This document shows positions 43,926 through 52,570 of a DNA stretch of 64,000 nucleotides, piece after piece (within the stretch, counting starts at the first letter, position 1; every line of letters starts with the position of its first letter). The translations under genes were made by a program, and so were the position numbers. This DNA comes from Cognataquiflexum gelatinilyticum (GTDB taxonomy: Bacteria; Bacteroidota; Bacteroidia; Cytophagales; Cyclobacteriaceae), in the NCBI RefSeq assembly GCF_024813435.1, contig NZ_JANAEZ010000002.1:744001-808000 (forward strand). Direction: 5' to 3'. The notes beneath the pieces were generated by a model. It saw nothing but the letters and a program-made list of their open reading frames with translations, was not told where the DNA came from and searched no databases.

Positions 43926-45329
43926 ATGAGAAATGATTTTAGTGATTTGACTCCAAAACAGATTGTTGTGGAGCTTGATAAATACATTATAGGGCAGCAC
44001 GATGCCAAACGAAACGTAGCGATTGCCCTTAGAAATAGAATAAGGCGAATGAATGTGAAGGGAGATATTCAAAAAGATATTGTCCCCAATAACATCCTTC
44101 TGATAGGATCTACAGGCGTTGGTAAAACAGAGATTGCAAGGAGATTAGCAAAAATCGCAAATGCTCCATTTACCAAGGTGGAGGCATCTAAATTTACAGA
44201 AGTTGGGTATGTAGGGAGAGATGTGGAAAGTATGGTCCGTGATCTTGTAGAGCAATCCGTCCATTTGGTAAGAGAAAAGAAAAATGAAGAGGTAAAGGGT
44301 AAAGCAGCAGAAGCTGTAGATGAAGCAATTCTTGATATTCTGATCCCACCGGTAAAAACCGCAGGCTTTGTACGTCCTTCCACCTCTATTTCAATAGATT
44401 TTAATCCGGAGCAGTCTCCTGACGATGAGTTGAATGAAAGAACGCGAGACCGATTCCGGGAAAAACTGAAAAATGGAGAACTCGAAGACCGCAAGGTAGA
44501 AATCAATGTTAAGCAAAGTCCTCCTGTTGGAATCGGAATGATAGGCAACGGTATGATGGATGATGCAAGCATGGCCGGAATTCAGGATATGATCAGCGGG
44601 ATGATGCCAAAGAAAACCAAAAAAAGAAAGGTTACCATAGGCGAAGCTCGAAAAATCCTGATGGAAGAGGAAACCTCAAAATTGGTAGATTTTGATGAGG
44701 TTAAGGAAGAAGCGCTGCGTTTAGCAGAAAATAATGGGATTATATTCATCGATGAAATAGATAAGATCGCTTCAAAAAGTGGAAAAGGTGGATCAGGACC
44801 TGATGTTAGCCGCGAAGGTGTACAGCGTGATTTGCTGCCGATAGTAGAAGGAAGTGCTGTAAATACCAAGTATGGAATCATCAATACAGATCATGTTTTG
44901 TTTATAGCTGCAGGAGCTTTTCATGTTGCAAAACCATCGGATTTAATTCCGGAGTTGCAGGGAAGATTTCCTATAAGGGTAGAATTAAACAGCTTGACTG
45001 AGAATGATTTCTACAGAATTTTGAAAGAGCCTAAGAATGCCTTGACCAAGCAATATCAAGCGTTGTTTGAGTCAGAGGAAGTCTATCTTGACTTCAATGA
45101 TGACGCAATCCGTGAGATTGCCAAACTGGCTTTTCAGATCAATGAGGAAGTGGAAAACATTGGGGCAAGAAGGCTCCATACCGTCATGAGTCACTTGCTT
45201 AACGATTTCCTTTTTGAAGTTCCTGATACCATAGAGGCAAATTCAAAAATCATGATTACCCAAGAAATGGTACAAGAAAGATTGACTTCTTTGGTCAAAA
45301 ACAGAGACCTTTCACAGTATATCTTGTAA
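43926..45329 (+). CDS. hslU: HslU, ATPase subunit of the HslUV protease
   Basis: This 467-residue AAA+ unfoldase has Walker A GSTGVGKT (61-68), the inserted I-domain (about 110-240, with Gly/Met-rich GMIGNGMMDDASMAG), Walker B GIIFIDEIDK, and C-terminal DLSQYIL, the tail that docks into HslV and activates it. I chose ATG 43926 (MRNDFSDLTPKQIVVELDKYIIGQ); an in-frame ATG lies ten codons upstream. The peptidase gene hslV, often beside hslU, is not in this window, so HslV must be encoded elsewhere or be missing. Confidence 0.95.
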   Translation: MRNDFSDLTPKQIVVELDKYIIGQHDAKRNVAIALRNRIRRMNVKGDIQKDIVPNNILLIGSTGVGKTEIARRLAKIANAPFTKVEASKFTEVGYVGRDVESMVRDLVEQSVHLVREKKNEEVKGKAAEAVDEAILDILIPPVKTAGFVRPSTSISIDFNPEQSPDDELNERTRDRFREKLKNGELEDRKVEINVKQSPPVGIGMIGNGMMDDASMAGIQDMISGMMPKKTKKRKVTIGEARKILMEEETSKLVDFDEVKEEALRLAENNGIIFIDEIDKIASKSGKGGSGPDVSREGVQRDLLPIVEGSAVNTKYGIINTDHVLFIAAGAFHVAKPSDLIPELQGRFPIRVELNSLTENDFYRILKEPKNALTKQYQALFESEEVYLDFNDDAIREIAKLAFQINEEVENIGARRLHTVMSHLLNDFLFEVPDTIEANSKIMITQEMVQERLTSLVKNRDLSQYIL

Positions 45330-45353
45330 ATAGATTATCTAAATCTCAATTTC

Positions 45354-45408
45354 AAAACTCCAGACTCCAAAGCATTTCTCTGTTGATGTCTGGAGTTTTT
45401 TTTATGTA
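45354..45408 (+). terminator. Terminator of hslU
   Basis: AAAACTCCAGAC (45354-45365) pairs with GTCTGGAGTTTT (45388-45399), followed by more T residues. It lies 24 bases after the hslU stop. Confidence 0.85.
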
Positions 45409-45436
45409 TAATTTCTAAAATCAATATCTTTGAATC

Positions 45437-46174
45437 ATGTCAAAAGGATCACTTTTTATAATTACCGGTACTAGTAAAGGTATTGGCGAGGCTCTGGTGA
45501 GGCAGGTCCTTCAAAAAAATCCATCCCTTGTCATAGGTATTGCCCGAACCAAATCTCAAGTATCCCATTCAAATTACCGCCATGTGATCTGTGATCTGGG
45601 GGATTTAAAGAATCTGGAAAGCAAACTTGATGATATCTTCCCCAAAGGGGATTTTGATCAAATAGTGATGATCAACAATGCAGGTATAATTGGTGATATT
45701 GCGCATCTGGGCAAATTGGGAAGCCAAAGTATCCGTCAGATTTTCGAGATCAATACGATTGCACCGGCCATTTTGATGAATGCCTTTGTTAAGAAATATG
45801 CGCTATTGGAGGAAGTGAAAAAAATCGTCGTAAATATAAGTTCAGGTGCGGCATCAAAGGCAATTGATGGATGGGCAGGTTATTCGGCTTCCAAAGCTGC
45901 CTTGAATATGTTGACCCAAACAGCCCAAAATGAAACAGACCTTGATCGCAATGGAATTCGATTTTTTGCAGTGGCTCCGGGAGTGGTGGATACCGCTATG
46001 CAACATCAAATAAGGAATTCTTCTGCTGCTGATTTTTCTTCACTGCCAAAATTCTTATCGCTTAAAGAAAATTTGAAATTGAGTAGTCCGGAATTTGCGG
46101 CTGAAAAAATACTGTACCTGATAGAAAATACAGATAAATTTGAGGGGGTGATTCAGGACGTTAGAGAATTTTAA
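45437..46174 (+). CDS. Short-chain dehydrogenase/reductase
   Basis: This 245-residue NAD(P)-dependent enzyme has TGTSKGIG (11-18), NNAG, the active-site YSASK (Tyr about 153, Lys about 157) and FFAVAPGVVDT. It resembles sepiapterin-reductase- or benzil-reductase-like SDRs. It is monocistronic, convergent with the SixA-like gene 26 bases away, and no pathway partner is near, so the substrate is unknown. Confidence 0.9.
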   Translation: MSKGSLFIITGTSKGIGEALVRQVLQKNPSLVIGIARTKSQVSHSNYRHVICDLGDLKNLESKLDDIFPKGDFDQIVMINNAGIIGDIAHLGKLGSQSIRQIFEINTIAPAILMNAFVKKYALLEEVKKIVVNISSGAASKAIDGWAGYSASKAALNMLTQTAQNETDLDRNGIRFFAVAPGVVDTAMQHQIRNSSAADFSSLPKFLSLKENLKLSSPEFAAEKILYLIENTDKFEGVIQDVREF

Positions 46175-46200
46175 TTTTTTAAGGGCCTTTTTTGCAAAGA

Positions 46201-46689
46201 TCAATCCTTTTTTGGAAAGTCAAAAAACCAGAATTTTGCATTTTTTGAATTGATTTCATCCCAGTTTTTTATATCGAATTTTAACCCAAATTGCCCCGCA
46301 GTCGGAAGGTTATCAATTTCACCGCCAAATTTCCAAATCAAATCATTTAAACCGGGGTTATGGCCCACTAAGAATAAAGTCTTGACTTCATCTCGGGTTT
46401 TTTTGATTTCTGACAATAATTGATTCACTGAGCAATGGTATAAATCTTTCTTGAAATCTATCTTTTTTGGTGAAAAATCCAGATATTCTGCGGTAATGAT
46501 GGCAGTTGCTTTTGCCCTTTCAGCATCTGAAGAAATGATGGCATCGGGGTAGATTTTTTCTTTATTTAACCTCTTTGCCATCTTTGGGGCATCTTTAAGT
46601 CCCCTCTCAGCAAGTGGTCTGTCGTGGTCATTTAGAAAGGGATCATCCCAAGAAGATTTGGCATGCCTGATAATTACAAGCTTTTTCAT
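46201..46689 (-). CDS. SixA-like histidine phosphatase
   Basis: This 162-residue protein of the histidine phosphatase branch has the catalytic RHAKSSW (His9) at the start, DHDRPLAERG with its conserved Arg, and the second catalytic His in LVGHNPGLNDL. The size fits SixA, which removes phosphate from histidine phosphotransfer proteins. It may also act on small molecules. No histidine kinase is adjacent. It diverges from the cold-shock gene, sharing a 89-base regulatory gap. Confidence 0.9.
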   Translation of the reverse strand: MKKLVIIRHAKSSWDDPFLNDHDRPLAERGLKDAPKMAKRLNKEKIYPDAIISSDAERAKATAIITAEYLDFSPKKIDFKKDLYHCSVNQLLSEIKKTRDEVKTLFLVGHNPGLNDLIWKFGGEIDNLPTAGQFGLKFDIKNWDEINSKNAKFWFFDFPKKD

Positions 46690-46778
46690 ATGGCCAATTT
46701 AGCAAAATAAATTTTTGTTTTGTCATCTAGTATATTTACATTTAAAGGACATTTAACCACAAAATTCTAAAATTTATC

Positions 46779-46970
46779 ATGCTTACCGGAACAGTAAAAT
46801 TCTACAACGATGCAAAAGGATTCGGCTTTATCGTTGATGACGAGTCTCAAAATGATGTATTTGTCCATGCCACAGGACTTGTGGACAAAGTAGCCCAAAA
46901 TGACAAAGTAACCTATGATGTTAAAGATGGCAAAAAAGGCCTAAATGCAATTAACGTAAAAAAATTATAG
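46779..46970 (+). CDS. Cold-shock domain protein
   Basis: This 63-residue single OB-fold protein has RNP1 GFGFIV and RNP2 DVFVHAT, the nucleic-acid-binding marks of CspA proteins. It starts MLTGTVKFYNDAKGFGF. It probably binds single-stranded RNA as an RNA chaperone. The 89-base leader could be structured, but I could not show a thermosensor fold. It ends with a bidirectional terminator. Confidence 0.96.
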   Translation: MLTGTVKFYNDAKGFGFIVDDESQNDVFVHATGLVDKVAQNDKVTYDVKDGKKGLNAINVKKL

Positions 46971-46990
46971 AAGTAGCTTTGCTTTGAAGT

Positions 46991-47032
46991 ATAAAAAAAG
47001 GACTAAAATGAAATTTTTAGCCCTTTTTTTAT
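46991..47032. terminator. Bidirectional terminator between csp and cdaA
   Basis: ATAAAAAAAGG then CTAAAA pairs with TTTTAG then CCTTTTTTTAT around TGAAA, with one A-C mismatch. The right arm includes the cdaA stop codon, so both convergent genes can end here. Confidence 0.75.
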
Positions 47033-47898
47033 GCACTTGTTGGAGTGACTTTCTTAAGCTTTGTTCTTTCGAATACTGAAATTGATTCAAATTTTTCATC
47101 AATATCTACTCCTGAAAGATAATCATTGATCAATTCCCGTAATTCTTGAAAAGAAAGGTTGTGGAGTATTTTTCCGTTTTTCGCCAAAGAAACCTGTCCT
47201 GTTTCTTCTGAAATGATCAATACCAAAGTGTCAGTTGCTTCTGACATGCCTATACCGGCACGGTGCCTCAGACCAAACTGGGCCGGTACTTCCCTTTCTG
47301 TCACAGGAAGGATACACCTTGCAGCTTTTACCTTTCCATTATAGATGATTACTGCTCCATCATGCAATGGGCTATATTTATTGAATATTGAAATCAGAAG
47401 TCGTTTTGAAATCTGTGCATCCAGAATATCTCCGCTTTCAGCATAAAACTTCAATTCGGTATTGCTAGACAAAACCATCAAAGCACCGGTATTTGTACCT
47501 GAGAGACTTTTTGATGCCTCGATTATTGGATTAATGTTAAATGCATGACTTTCTCTTTTTTTCCAAAAGAGCAATTCCTGAAAGAAATTTTCATTGGATA
47601 GGAAAGAAGACCTGCCTATTATCAAAAGAAATTTACGGATTTCCGGAGCAAATATGATGATTGCGGCGATCACACCTACTCCCATAAATTGGCCCAAGAT
47701 AATCGAAAGGAGTTCCATCCTCAGAGCACTTACCATGAGATAAATCAAATATATGGATAAGAAGCCAAGGAAAATTTTGATCGCCACGCTACCTCTCAAG
47801 AGTTTGTAAACCTGATATATAAGGATACTCACCAATGTGATATCTATGATATTCACAATGGATATTTCTAAAAATCCTATTTTGAAAAGTAATGTCAA
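47029..47898 (-). CDS. cdaA: Diadenylate cyclase CdaA (c-di-AMP synthase)
   Basis: This 289-residue inner-membrane enzyme has three membrane segments (about 12-30, 38-55, 68-85) followed by the DisA_N cyclase domain, with DGA (180-182) and RHR (211-213) at the active site and GALMVLSSNTELKFY before it. It makes the signal c-di-AMP from two ATP. The start codon is TTG, and it overlaps the folP stop codon (TTGA), so translation is coupled to folP. The regulator CdaR and the GlmM gene that accompany cdaA in Firmicutes are absent here. Confidence 0.92.
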   Translation of the reverse strand: MTLLFKIGFLEISIVNIIDITLVSILIYQVYKLLRGSVAIKIFLGFLSIYLIYLMVSALRMELLSIILGQFMGVGVIAAIIIFAPEIRKFLLIIGRSSFLSNENFFQELLFWKKRESHAFNINPIIEASKSLSGTNTGALMVLSSNTELKFYAESGDILDAQISKRLLISIFNKYSPLHDGAVIIYNGKVKAARCILPVTEREVPAQFGLRHRAGIGMSEATDTLVLIISEETGQVSLAKNGKILHNLSFQELRELINDYLSGVDIDEKFESISVFERTKLKKVTPTSA

Positions 47899-48779
47899 GG
47901 GTAAATTTCTTTATATAATTTGATGGTTTCTTTTGCTTCTTTCACGTCATGAACTCTCAAAATGTTTGCTCCGTTTATCAGGGCGGCCATATTCAAGGCA
48001 GTTGTTCCATTTAGTGCATCTTCAGCCGTAACTCCAAGGATTTTTTGAATCATGGATTTCCTTGATACCCCAACCATTATCGGAGCTTGAATTCTTTTAA
48101 AATAAGCCAAATTTTTGAGAATCCAATAGTTTTGTTCCAAAGTTTTGGCAAATCCAAATCCAGGGTCAATCCATACATCTTTAATGCCAGCTTTCTTGCA
48201 TAGGTTCAGTTTATTAGAAAAATAATGCATTATTTCTGATAAAATATCCTCGTAATCAGTTTTTGTTTGCATCGTCTTTGGGTTGCCCTTCATATGCATG
48301 GCTATGTAGGGGACATTTAACTTTCCGACTAGCTCAATCATTGAAGGATCAAGTTCTCCGGCGGAAATATCATTGACAAAATCTGCGCCTGCAGCAACTG
48401 CCTCTTCGGCAACTTTTGACCTGAAAGTATCTATTGAAATTAGGATGTCGGGAAATTCCCTTTTGATTTTTTCAATCGTAGAAATGGTTCTTTTCAATTC
48501 TTCGTCAATTGAAATATCCTCAGCCATTGGCCTGCTTGAGTAGCCACCGATATCTAAAATGTCTACACCTTCGAAAATCATCCTTTCTGAAACTTTCAAA
48601 AAACCTTCTTTTGATGTAAGTAACCTGCTGTTTTCAAAAAAGGAATCGTGAGTCACATTTAATATTCCCATAATCCAGGGTCTATCCAAAACCAATAGCT
48701 TTCCTTTGGAACAGAATGTTATTTTTGTGGGAAATAATATATCTTCGGAGGCGGAAGTCAGTTGAAAATCAGAAATCAT
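47895..48779 (-). CDS. folP: Dihydropteroate synthase
   Basis: This 294-residue folate enzyme joins 4-aminobenzoate to 6-hydroxymethyl-7,8-dihydropterin pyrophosphate. The signatures IMGILNVTHDSFF (about 37-49; usually ...TPDSF), DIGGYSSRP and VNDISAG, and the C-terminal region, with a VGVSRKSMI variant of the usual SRK motif and VHDVKEA, are present. The N-terminus before IMG is about 18 residues longer than in many homologues, but no other start codon is available. It is the first gene of a coupled folP-cdaA pair and diverges from the DUF1599 gene only 16 bases away. Confidence 0.94.
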   Translation of the reverse strand: MISDFQLTSASEDILFPTKITFCSKGKLLVLDRPWIMGILNVTHDSFFENSRLLTSKEGFLKVSERMIFEGVDILDIGGYSSRPMAEDISIDEELKRTISTIEKIKREFPDILISIDTFRSKVAEEAVAAGADFVNDISAGELDPSMIELVGKLNVPYIAMHMKGNPKTMQTKTDYEDILSEIMHYFSNKLNLCKKAGIKDVWIDPGFGFAKTLEQNYWILKNLAYFKRIQAPIMVGVSRKSMIQKILGVTAEDALNGTTALNMAALINGANILRVHDVKEAKETIKLYKEIYP

Positions 48780-48795
48780 TAAAATCGGAAATACT

Positions 48796-49341
48796 TTGAA
48801 AACGCAAACTGTCAGCGAATATAATCAAGTTATCGGCCATTGTAAAGAACTCTTTAAGAAGAAAACCCAAGATTATGGGACAGCATGGAGAATCCTTCGG
48901 CTTCCTTCCATCACGGATCAGATTTTCATAAAAGCGCAAAGAATTAGATCGATTCAGGAAAAAGGGAACCAAAAAGTCAATGATCCGATTGCAGATGAGT
49001 TTGTCGGGATTATTAATTATTGCATTATCGCTTTGATTCAGATTTCTTACCAAAATGACACACGTCTTGAGATCCCATTTAGTGAACTTGAACCATTTTA
49101 TGACCATTGGGTTGAGGCTACCAGAAGTTTATTGGAAGACAAGAACCATGATTATGGAGAGGCCTGGAGAGACATGAGAGTAGCGTCCATGACTGATATT
49201 ATTTTGATGAAACTCTACAGGGTAAAGCAAATCGAGGACAATCAGGGAAAGACTTTGGTTTCAGAAGGAATTGAAGCCAATTATCAGGATATGATCAATT
49301 ATTGTGTTTTCTGTTTAATTAAATTGAATTATCATGCTTAA
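48796..49341 (+). CDS. DUF1599 (nucleotide modification-associated) protein
   Basis: This 181-residue protein has two copies of the DUF1599 motif: KKKTQDYGTAWRILRLPSITDQIFIKAQRIRSI (about 21-53) and DKNHDYGEAWRDMRVASMTDIILMKLYRVKQI (about 115-147). The only start in frame is TTG at 48796; an in-frame stop lies at 48763-48765 and there is no ATG. The domain is found in proteins linked to modified nucleotides and is a small helical bundle related to MazG-like folds; the reaction is not established. It overlaps the next gene by 8 bases and starts 16 bases from divergent folP. Confidence 0.88.
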   Translation: MKTQTVSEYNQVIGHCKELFKKKTQDYGTAWRILRLPSITDQIFIKAQRIRSIQEKGNQKVNDPIADEFVGIINYCIIALIQISYQNDTRLEIPFSELEPFYDHWVEATRSLLEDKNHDYGEAWRDMRVASMTDIILMKLYRVKQIEDNQGKTLVSEGIEANYQDMINYCVFCLIKLNYHA

Positions 49342-50434
49342 GCAAACCATGCTATATATTATCAGGTTCTTGGTAGGAGGGCTGTTCATTTTTTCAGGAT
49401 TGATCAAAGTTAATGACCCGGTAGGCACCGCCATTAAATTGGAGGAATACTTTGATGTGTTTTCCAATGATATTGCCTCATTCTTCTCTATTTTTAAAGA
49501 TTATGCATTAGAAATAGCAGTTTTTTTGGTTGTAGCGGAAGTTGTACTGGGTGTGATGCTAATTCTTGGAGTGAGGTTAAAGCTTACCGTTTGGGCATTA
49601 GGAATCATGCTTTTGTTTTTCACCTTCCTTACTTTTTATTCAGCCTACTTCAACAAAGTTACCGACTGTGGATGCTTTGGAGACGCTATTAAGCTGACAC
49701 CTTGGGAGTCATTTACCAAGGATGTGATTTTATTGGTGCTGATAGGAATCCTGTTTTTTTTCAAAAATGATCTTTCAAATCAGAGTCCAAATTGGGCCAA
49801 ATGGGTGGTTAGGTCTAGTTTGCTCCTTTCTTTTGTTTTGGCCATTACTGCCATCAGAAATTTACCTTTTATTGATTTTAGAGCTTATAAAGAAGGTGTC
49901 GATATCACGACAGCAATGAAGCCTTCAGCCCCTTTGCAGTATAATTATATCATGAAAAAGGATGGAAAGGAGGTAGTTCTAGACCAATATCCAACCGATG
50001 AATCTTATGAGTTTGTGGACATGGTTTTGGTAAATGAAGATGCGTTGCCTAAGATTTCAGATTTTGCTGTTTGGAATGAAGAAGGTGATTTTACCGAAGG
50101 TATTTTGACGGGCAATAAAGCGGTGATTTTTGTGACATTCATGGCCAAAATGAATACAGATCATCTTGGGAAAATTGATGAAATGATAAATGGTCTTCAG
50201 GGAAGCGGCATCACGCCGGTTTTGGTTGCAGCCTCTTCAGTAGATGAAATCGAAGCATTAATTTCTTCCCGGAACTGGGGAATAGAAGGTTATCAGGGAG
50301 ATGCCACAGTTATCAAAACCATCATGCGTTCCAATCCCGGGATTATGCTGATTCGGGAAGGTGTGGTACTCAAGAAATACCATTACAGGAATACACCTAG
50401 TCCTGATGAGATAAAAAGTCTTTTTGCCCAATGA
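49334..50434 (+). CDS. BT_3928-family membrane protein (DoxX-like plus thioredoxin-like domain)
   Basis: This 366-residue protein has four DoxX/MauE-like membrane segments in its first half (LYIIRFLVGGLFIFSGLIKVNDPVG, then a Cys-containing DCGCFGDAIKL loop, as in BT_3928 proteins) and a fifth near 155-175. A soluble C-terminal domain of about 190 residues looks like thioredoxin/redoxin (KAVIFVTFMAKMNTDHLGKIDEMIN) but lacks a CxxC. Known members are found next to DUF1599 and folP in this phylum. The role may be electron or sulphur redox chemistry, but it is unproven. It overlaps the DUF1599 gene by 8 bases and aroK by 4 bases. Confidence 0.85.
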   Translation: MLKQTMLYIIRFLVGGLFIFSGLIKVNDPVGTAIKLEEYFDVFSNDIASFFSIFKDYALEIAVFLVVAEVVLGVMLILGVRLKLTVWALGIMLLFFTFLTFYSAYFNKVTDCGCFGDAIKLTPWESFTKDVILLVLIGILFFFKNDLSNQSPNWAKWVVRSSLLLSFVLAITAIRNLPFIDFRAYKEGVDITTAMKPSAPLQYNYIMKKDGKEVVLDQYPTDESYEFVDMVLVNEDALPKISDFAVWNEEGDFTEGILTGNKAVIFVTFMAKMNTDHLGKIDEMINGLQGSGITPVLVAASSVDEIEALISSRNWGIEGYQGDATVIKTIMRSNPGIMLIREGVVLKKYHYRNTPSPDEIKSLFAQ

Positions 50435-50961
50435 AATCACCATTGAAAATTGTATTGGTAGGAATGCCCGGTTCAGGAAAATCTACCTTTGGAAGACAGA
50501 TTGCTAAGCAACTTAATTTCACATTTATTGATTTAGACCAGCTGATCGAAAAGGAAACCGGAAAGAAAATAAGAGAAATTTTTACTTTGGAAGGAGAAGG
50601 AAAATTTAGGGAGTACGAGACTTTTTTTTTGGAAAAAACTTTAGCTTCTGAAGACGGGCTTGTTCTATCAACAGGTGGGGGAACTCCCTGTTTTAATGAC
50701 AATATGGAGGTCATTAACCAAAAAGGTGTTTCGGTTTATTTAGATGTTAGTTTGGAAGAGATCAATAAAAGATTATTGAGGGATCAAACAGGAAAGAGAC
50801 CCATGTTTGCCGGATTAGATGAGGGGGAAATCACTTTAAAATTGAAAAATCTTATTCTTCAGCGCGAATTTTATTACTTAAAATCAAAAATAATACTCAG
50901 CGGAGAAGATATTTCCACTGATCACTTGTTATCAGCATTAATGGGATTTTTTAAAAATTGA
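50431..50961 (+). CDS. aroK: Shikimate kinase
   Basis: This 176-residue enzyme phosphorylates shikimate at O3 using ATP in aromatic amino-acid synthesis. Walker A GMPGSGKST is at 11-19, the DxD motif is in FIDLDQLIE, GGGTP binds shikimate, and the lid has LLRDQTGKRPMF. ATGA overlap with the BT_3928 gene (50431-50434) shows coupling. The 3' end overlaps the convergent FadL-like gene by 11 bases. Confidence 0.95.
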   Translation: MKSPLKIVLVGMPGSGKSTFGRQIAKQLNFTFIDLDQLIEKETGKKIREIFTLEGEGKFREYETFFLEKTLASEDGLVLSTGGGTPCFNDNMEVINQKGVSVYLDVSLEEINKRLLRDQTGKRPMFAGLDEGEITLKLKNLILQREFYYLKSKIILSGEDISTDHLLSALMGFFKN

Positions 50962-52471
50962 AACCAAATGTCAGGATTCCGGAAGTGATGTTGTTTCTGA
51001 TTTCGGTAAAGGGGCCTATATTGAATCCACCCTCCTCCACAGGAAAAGAATTGTAGAGTTGATCAAAATTGGTTGAAGTCAAAGCAAAATCAACGTACAT
51101 GGCTTGTAACCTTACACCAAGTCCTCCTGAATACTGTTGGGTTCTTCTGTCAAAACTACTGTTAACAAAAGGATCTCCATAAAACCCGTACCCGCCTCTT
51201 ACTCTCCAAATGTCAAATCTGAATTCACCTCCGACTCTGTAATTCAAAGTTTGGCCAAACAATGCACGGATTTGTTGATTATCAGCACCTGCATTGAAGT
51301 CTCTTGAATTTATTCTGCTTTTACTGTAGTCAAGATAGTCGATATCTGCAGTAATAAAGCCGCTTTTTCCCAAGAAAATTGTCGCCCCTCCACTCAACCT
51401 CAAAGGTGTATTTAGGTTATAATTGCCAATGGTGATTGGAGATGAGGCTTCTTCTCTGGTTAGTGTTATGTTTTCATCTTCAAAGAAAAAATTGTCAAAA
51501 TTATTGACCATCCTAGCCTCATATTGTTCATTGAAATTATACCAAGTTGGAGATTGGAAATTGACCCCTAAGTTTAGCTGGTCTATTGGCTTGAATATTA
51601 TTCCAAGGTTGATATTGGCACCAAAACCACTCATGGTGAGTCTTTCATCTATTGTGGAATTCAATAAAGGTTCATCAAAAAATTCTTCTCTATAATTCTT
51701 TCTTGAACTGTATCTTACTGACGATAAGCCCAATCCGCCACCAATAAAGAATTTGTTGAGGAAGTTTGCTCCATAAGAAATGGATGTTTGACTTATTCTT
51801 CCATCAGTGATTACTGTTTCATCCTGAAAAGGAAAGCCTAAAACAAATGAATCATATTGGCTAGGGTTGTTTATAGGATTTCCGTTGGAATCGAAGGCTA
51901 TGGGATTGATGAGGAAAGTCTGATAAGCCAATCCTGTTAGTCCAAAATTTTCAATTTGACTTTCCGGTATTCCATTTGCCTGCTGAAGAAAGAAATCAAT
52001 TATGGAAACATCTCCTTCAATATCTGAAAAATAGCCGAATTGGCTATTGAAATGATTCATTCTATTGAAGCTGATACCAAATGATCCACCTTTAAATGCA
52101 TTGGTATTTAAAGCTCCCTGTCTAGGATTGCTGATGACCAAACTCAAATTAGGAATAGAAAAATTTCCCGTACGGTCATCTTGGATTTGACCCAAATAAT
52201 TGGATTCTGTATTCCATGTTCCAAAAGCTGATGAGAAACTAAACTCTGACCTTCTGAAAAATCCGAGTCCTGCAGGATTGGTGTGGATATTTGAAATATC
52301 GCCACCCAGAGACATTTGAGCTCCTCCTAAACCAATTATTCTGGCTGAGCCTGTTGATCTAAACTGGCTGAATCTAAGTGCATCTTCATAATATCCAAAC
52401 TGGGCTAGTACCGTAGAAGTACCTAAAAAAACCATAAAAATTCCTAGCAATAAATGTTTTTTCGAAATCAT
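50951..52471 (-). CDS. FadL/TodX (OMPP1)-family outer-membrane porin
   Basis: This 506-residue protein has a signal peptide (residues 1-23, ending VLAQ). The FadL-type start DALRFSQFRSTGSARIIGLGGAQMSLGGDISNIHTNPAGLGFF includes the NPAG that marks the hatch domain. A 14-strand barrel should follow, ending SGILTFGFNF. Homologues let long-chain fatty acids and aromatic compounds through the outer membrane. It precedes no lipid gene, and its substrate is unknown. Confidence 0.88.
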   Translation of the reverse strand: MISKKHLLLGIFMVFLGTSTVLAQFGYYEDALRFSQFRSTGSARIIGLGGAQMSLGGDISNIHTNPAGLGFFRRSEFSFSSAFGTWNTESNYLGQIQDDRTGNFSIPNLSLVISNPRQGALNTNAFKGGSFGISFNRMNHFNSQFGYFSDIEGDVSIIDFFLQQANGIPESQIENFGLTGLAYQTFLINPIAFDSNGNPINNPSQYDSFVLGFPFQDETVITDGRISQTSISYGANFLNKFFIGGGLGLSSVRYSSRKNYREEFFDEPLLNSTIDERLTMSGFGANINLGIIFKPIDQLNLGVNFQSPTWYNFNEQYEARMVNNFDNFFFEDENITLTREEASSPITIGNYNLNTPLRLSGGATIFLGKSGFITADIDYLDYSKSRINSRDFNAGADNQQIRALFGQTLNYRVGGEFRFDIWRVRGGYGFYGDPFVNSSFDRRTQQYSGGLGVRLQAMYVDFALTSTNFDQLYNSFPVEEGGFNIGPFTEIRNNITSGILTFGFNF

Positions 52472-52544
52472 ATAAGGAATATGGAAATTTGACTTAGGGT
52501 ATTAAACAAGAGAAGATTTAAAATTTCAACTTCATTAAGGCTCT

Positions 52545-52570
52545 ATAAAAAAAGGGGAATTATCTTCCCC
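52545..52570 (-). terminator. Terminator overlapping the stop codon of the Gly/Trp/Met-rich gene
   Basis: GGGGAA (52554-52559) pairs with TTCCCC (52565-52570), with the TAA stop codon in or beside the loop. Read on the minus strand a run of T residues follows. Confidence 0.6.

Noticed and set aside
46690..46778. Cold-shock thermosensor or riboswitch in the csp leader
   Set aside because: The leader is short and AT-rich, and I could not find a convincing alternative fold.
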